Below, piece after piece: positions 63,593-64,000 of a DNA stretch of 64,000 nt. This stretch comes from Paenibacillus sp. BIC5C1 (GTDB lineage Bacteria; Bacillota; Bacilli; Paenibacillales; Paenibacillaceae). A model generated the notes under the pieces. That model was given only the letters and a program-made list of their open reading frames with translations. It was not told the origin of the DNA and did not search any database. The DNA is taken from contig NZ_CP135922.1 of the NCBI RefSeq assembly GCF_032399705.1, positions 1,178,001 through 1,242,000 of the forward strand. The letters are read 5' to 3'. Every line of letters starts with the position of its first letter. Position 1 is the stretch's first letter. A program made the translations under genes and the position numbers.

Positions 63593-64000
63593 GAACAATA
63601 TTCAGAACAACAATCATAGTAAAACAACTGGCATCAATAGCACGAATCAACGTTCCAAACGATCCCAGATCGCCCATCAGACACTGGCTATTCTGGAAGA
63701 AGGAGAATACGTGAACGGTTATGATCGCAGGGTTCAGATCGGTATAGATTTACAGCGAGCGATCCAAGATTCGGTCTTATATCGTCCCACGGAACTTATC
63801 GCTCTTCGAGAAAAGCGAAGTAAAGAAATGGTCCAGCTGCAACCTTCCGTCGAAACTTCAGCCGTTCGCATCGAGGTTACGGGCGAGACCACACTCGCAG
63901 CCGCTTCACGTCTTTCTGTGGATGAAGGAAGGGAAGATGTCATTTGCCTGAACTTTGCATCAGCGAAAAATCCCGGCGGCGGATTCCTGGGTGGCAGTCA
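63573..64000 (+). CDS. TIGR02452-family (bacterial PARG-like macro-domain) protein, cut by right edge
   Basis: From the ATG at 63573 the frame is open to the window end (142 codons). An Asn/Gln-rich start of about 30 residues precedes RSQIAHQTLAILEEGEYV, typical of the family's N-terminus. The edge then cuts just after FASAKNPGGGFLGG, the ADP-ribose-binding GGG loop of bacterial PARG-like proteins. The catalytic QEE motif lies beyond the window. It overlaps the NADAR gene and completes a Nudix-NADAR-PARG set that points to ADP-ribose removal or metabolism. Confidence 0.85.
   Translation, partial: MNNQQHRNNIQNNNHSKTTGINSTNQRSKRSQIAHQTLAILEEGEYVNGYDRRVQIGIDLQRAIQDSVLYRPTELIALREKRSKEMVQLQPSVETSAVRIEVTGETTLAAASRLSVDEGREDVICLNFASAKNPGGGFLGGS

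Overview
The window looks like chromosome of a Gram-positive, low-to-mid GC spore-former of the Paenibacillus type. This is inferred from gene content: many YesM/YesN two-component pairs beside sugar ABC transporters, LplB/LplC-type permeases, secreted multidomain carbohydrate-active proteins, a CotH-kinase protein, a YhgE/Pip exporter, strong AGGAGG ribosome sites and frequent TTG/GTG starts. No rRNA, tRNA or CRISPR array was seen.

Layout. 1-3.3 kb: histidine phosphatase (cut by the left edge), an AraC regulator and a GH4 glycosidase. 3.3-8.2 kb: a lipoprotein, a PadR-led membrane operon and an amino-acid ABC importer. 8.3-11.7 kb: a small DUF4190-type protein, a YhgE/Pip membrane protein and its TetR-type neighbour. 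11.9-26.2 kb: a polysaccharide-utilisation locus with a 4-OT-like tautomerase, two LplB/C-type permeases, a YesN/YesM pair, an SDR dehydrogenase, a heparinase II/III-family protein, a sugar-binding lipoprotein and a secreted esterase/CBM/beta-helix protein split by an apparent frameshift. 26.5-28.4 kb: a CotH-like secreted protein.

28.5-33.2 kb is an AT-rich island. It holds one large minus-strand gene (AlbA_2/Schlafen-like domain plus Hsp90/MORC-like ATPase) interrupted by a complete IS4-family element with 5-bp target duplications. Removing the element and one duplication restores a reading frame of about 955 codons. 33.3-35.7 kb: a membrane protein and a NarL-type two-component pair. 35.9-41.7 kb: an Opp/Dpp-type importer of five genes. 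41.9-44.2 kb: HU, a cold-shock protein, a lone tyrosine recombinase and a secreted hypothetical protein. 44.4-52.8 kb: YesN/YesM, an extra sugar-binding protein and mglBAC.

53.4-57.8 kb: a histidine kinase fused to a degenerate GGDEF domain, then an AT-rich lpxC-lpxD-lpxA cassette, unexpected in a monoderm. lpxC carries an internal deletion and frameshift, and its upstream region is a near copy (about 110 bp) of the kinase's upstream region. 57.9-62 kb: a MarR-regulated heterodimeric ABC exporter. 62.1-64 kb: a Nudix/winged-helix protein, a NADAR-domain protein and a bacterial PARG-like macro protein cut by the right edge. Together these suggest an ADP-ribose/NAD-related unit.

How the genes work together: most of the window is carbon acquisition, with sensor pairs next to importers and CcpA (cre)-like sites in several promoter regions. 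The most unusual regions are the IS-split ATPase gene, the lpx cassette with its borrowed promoter, the split CAZyme and the ADP-ribose cluster.
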